A DNA stretch of 64,000 bases from Byssochlamys sp. IMV 00236 (lineage: Eukaryota; Ascomycota; Eurotiomycetes; Eurotiales; Thermoascaceae). The notes below the pieces were generated by a model. The model was not told the DNA's origin. It saw nothing but the letters and a program-made list of their open reading frames with translations, and did no database searches. A program made the translations under genes and the position numbers. The stretch spans positions 275,837 through 339,836 of the forward strand of contig MSJH02000824.1 of NCBI GenBank assembly GCA_001931875.2, given 5' to 3'. This document shows, in pieces, positions 62,314-64,000 of this stretch. The number at the start of each line of letters is the position of its first letter. Position 1 is the stretch's first letter.

Positions 62314-64000
62314 TTTATTATATATTTAGTATATACTAATTTTATTTTAGAGATTAATACTTATTACTATGCTTTTATCTCTTTATAAACTTATTGCATA
62401 TATTTTTAAATATTTAAATTATTATTTTAAATATTACTATAAGCTATATATTAATATATTTAATAATTAAATAAAGAAAGAATATAAATTATTACTATAA
62501 ATATATGCAAAAAATAAGTATTAAATTAGTATTATCTTAATAAATATAAAGTATATATTAAGTATATTTAAGCTTTAATAACTATTTATATTTTATTTAT
62601 TCTTCCTTTAACTAGTAAGAATATTTTAAGTATATATTTATTTTTATTAAATATATATTAAATATAATTTCTATAAGAAGTTTAAAAAATTTTATTTCTT
62701 TATTTATTAATTAAAATATTTATAGGATTTAAATTTATACTAAGAAATCCTTTAAACTATATATTAATAGGGCGAGAAATATCTAGATATTAAAAGATAG
62801 CTTTAAAATAAAATTAAACTATAGATTTTTACTACATTATTATAAGAAATATTAAAAATCTTTTTTAAATAGTAGAGTTATACTTAAAAGTATATTAAAT
62901 TATTTAAAAGTAATTACTTTTAAAATAATTATAATATAAAGAGAAACTTATCTTTATTAAGGGCTATTAAATAGTAAGTTTATATTTAATATATACTTAA
63001 TTTATATATAGCTTAAATTAAATATTAATAAGGCTAATTTATATTTAGTCTATAATAATATATAAAAAATATTACTAAATAATAAGAGCTTTTTAGCTAT
63101 AATATTAATAATATATAGTAAAACTATAGTAATATTATATAAATCTCTTAATAAATATAGAGAAATAGTAAGATAAAAGCTTAATATATTTTTAAATATA
63201 TATTAAATATATTTTTTAAATTAATAGAATTAAAGGGCTATTAACTATTAAATAAATTAATCTTATTTATTATTTAATTCTAATAATCCTTATAATATAC
63301 CTTTAAATAATAGTAATAATTAATCTTCTAATAAAAATACTAAGTTTAAGGTTATTTTAATATTTTTATTTAAATCTACTACTAAATATATACTAGTTAA
63401 AGATAAAAGATTTATTTAATATATGCTAAATAGAGGTTAAAAAAGGGGTTAACTTAAAGGCTTTAATTATATTTAAGGCTAAATTTAATTTAATACTATC
63501 CTAATATTTAAAAGGGCTTAAATTTTTTTATTAAATTTAAATAGCTCTACTAGTTTTAATATAGAGTATATATTAATTTTATATTTAGCTTATATTATCT
63601 AAGAGTTAAATATAAATTCTAAATAGAATAAAGCTTATATATACTATAGCAGAGGTTCTTTATTTAAAAAAAATAGTAAAGACTAATTTTATTATTTAAT
63701 TAAAATAAATATTAGAGTAAAGGTAATATAAGTTTAAAAAAGAAAGAGAAGAATTATTATAATAATTTATAAAATAAATAAATATATATATAGCTATAGT
63801 TATATAGTTATAATATATATTTCTTTCTTTCTATAATAAGAATAAATAAAGAATAAAAAATATTATATTAAAATTATTTAAAGATATAAAAAAATATTCT
63901 TTAAATATAAAAGCTTAATATTATAGTAGGGAAAAACAGTAGTTAGAGAAGTTCTAGAGATATAATTAAATCAGCAAGTTATATGCTATTATTAGAAGAG
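62314..64000. other. RIP-mutated AT-rich DNA, continues off the window
   Basis: Carries TATGCTAAAT, TATATACTAA and AAATATATATTAAATATA units like those at 36-37.6 kb. No coding relic recognised; the sequence regains a few normal-looking bases in the last 60 bp. Confidence 0.4.

Noticed and set aside
13120..64000. AT-rich blocks as possible mitochondrial DNA inserts or centromere
   Set aside because: The near-loss of CA and TG, transposon relics with target-site duplications and C/T-G/A differences between LTRs are explained by RIP; no mitochondrial gene was recognised. A centromere cannot be judged from sequence alone.

Overview
This is a chromosome segment of a filamentous ascomycete (Pezizomycotina; a Eurotiomycete-like fungus is my best guess, from gene style only). 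The signs are genes with short introns (47-74 nt, GTRNGT...YAG), a Zn2Cys6 transcription factor, a fungal NLR with WD40 repeats, and long AT-rich DNA that looks saturated by repeat-induced point mutation (RIP). There is a 20-N assembly gap at 6,837-6,856.

Layout. 1-13,000 is ordinary-GC, gene-bearing DNA: a Fun19-like SWIRM protein (minus), a Zn2Cys6 regulator (minus) divergent from a four-exon aldo-keto reductase (plus), and a three-exon, 1,270-residue NLR (minus; STAND N-terminal domain, NACHT, ten WD40 repeats plus a degenerate tail). From about 13,100 to 31,985 and from about 34,880 to the end, the DNA is extremely AT-rich and almost lacks CA and TG dinucleotides. It holds relics of transposons. 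I could delimit several by paired LTRs and 5-bp target-site duplications: a Ty1/copia family (copies A, B, C and two solo LTRs), two Ty3/gypsy elements (D nested in copia C; E split by copia B), and a large region with a hAT-like transposase relic.

Between the two AT-rich blocks is a non-mutated island of about 2.9 kb (31,985-34,880). On its minus strand is a gene that only becomes visible after splicing. Four exons give a clean 310-residue protein with a CAE motif followed about 50 residues later by PCPNC. This is the zinc-site signature of the cytidine-deaminase superfamily. The sequence upstream looks like an N-terminal extension but is broken by apparent frameshifts. I regard this deaminase-like gene, and the way it stops 22 bp inside the island edge, as the most interesting item.

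How the genes work together: the regulator and aldo-keto reductase share a 659-bp bidirectional promoter and may form a small regulated pair. The NLR sits about 200 bp from the edge of the mutated block. The deaminase-like gene survives unmutated between repeats, a usual setting for accessory genes. No rRNA, tRNA, CRISPR or origin was recognised.
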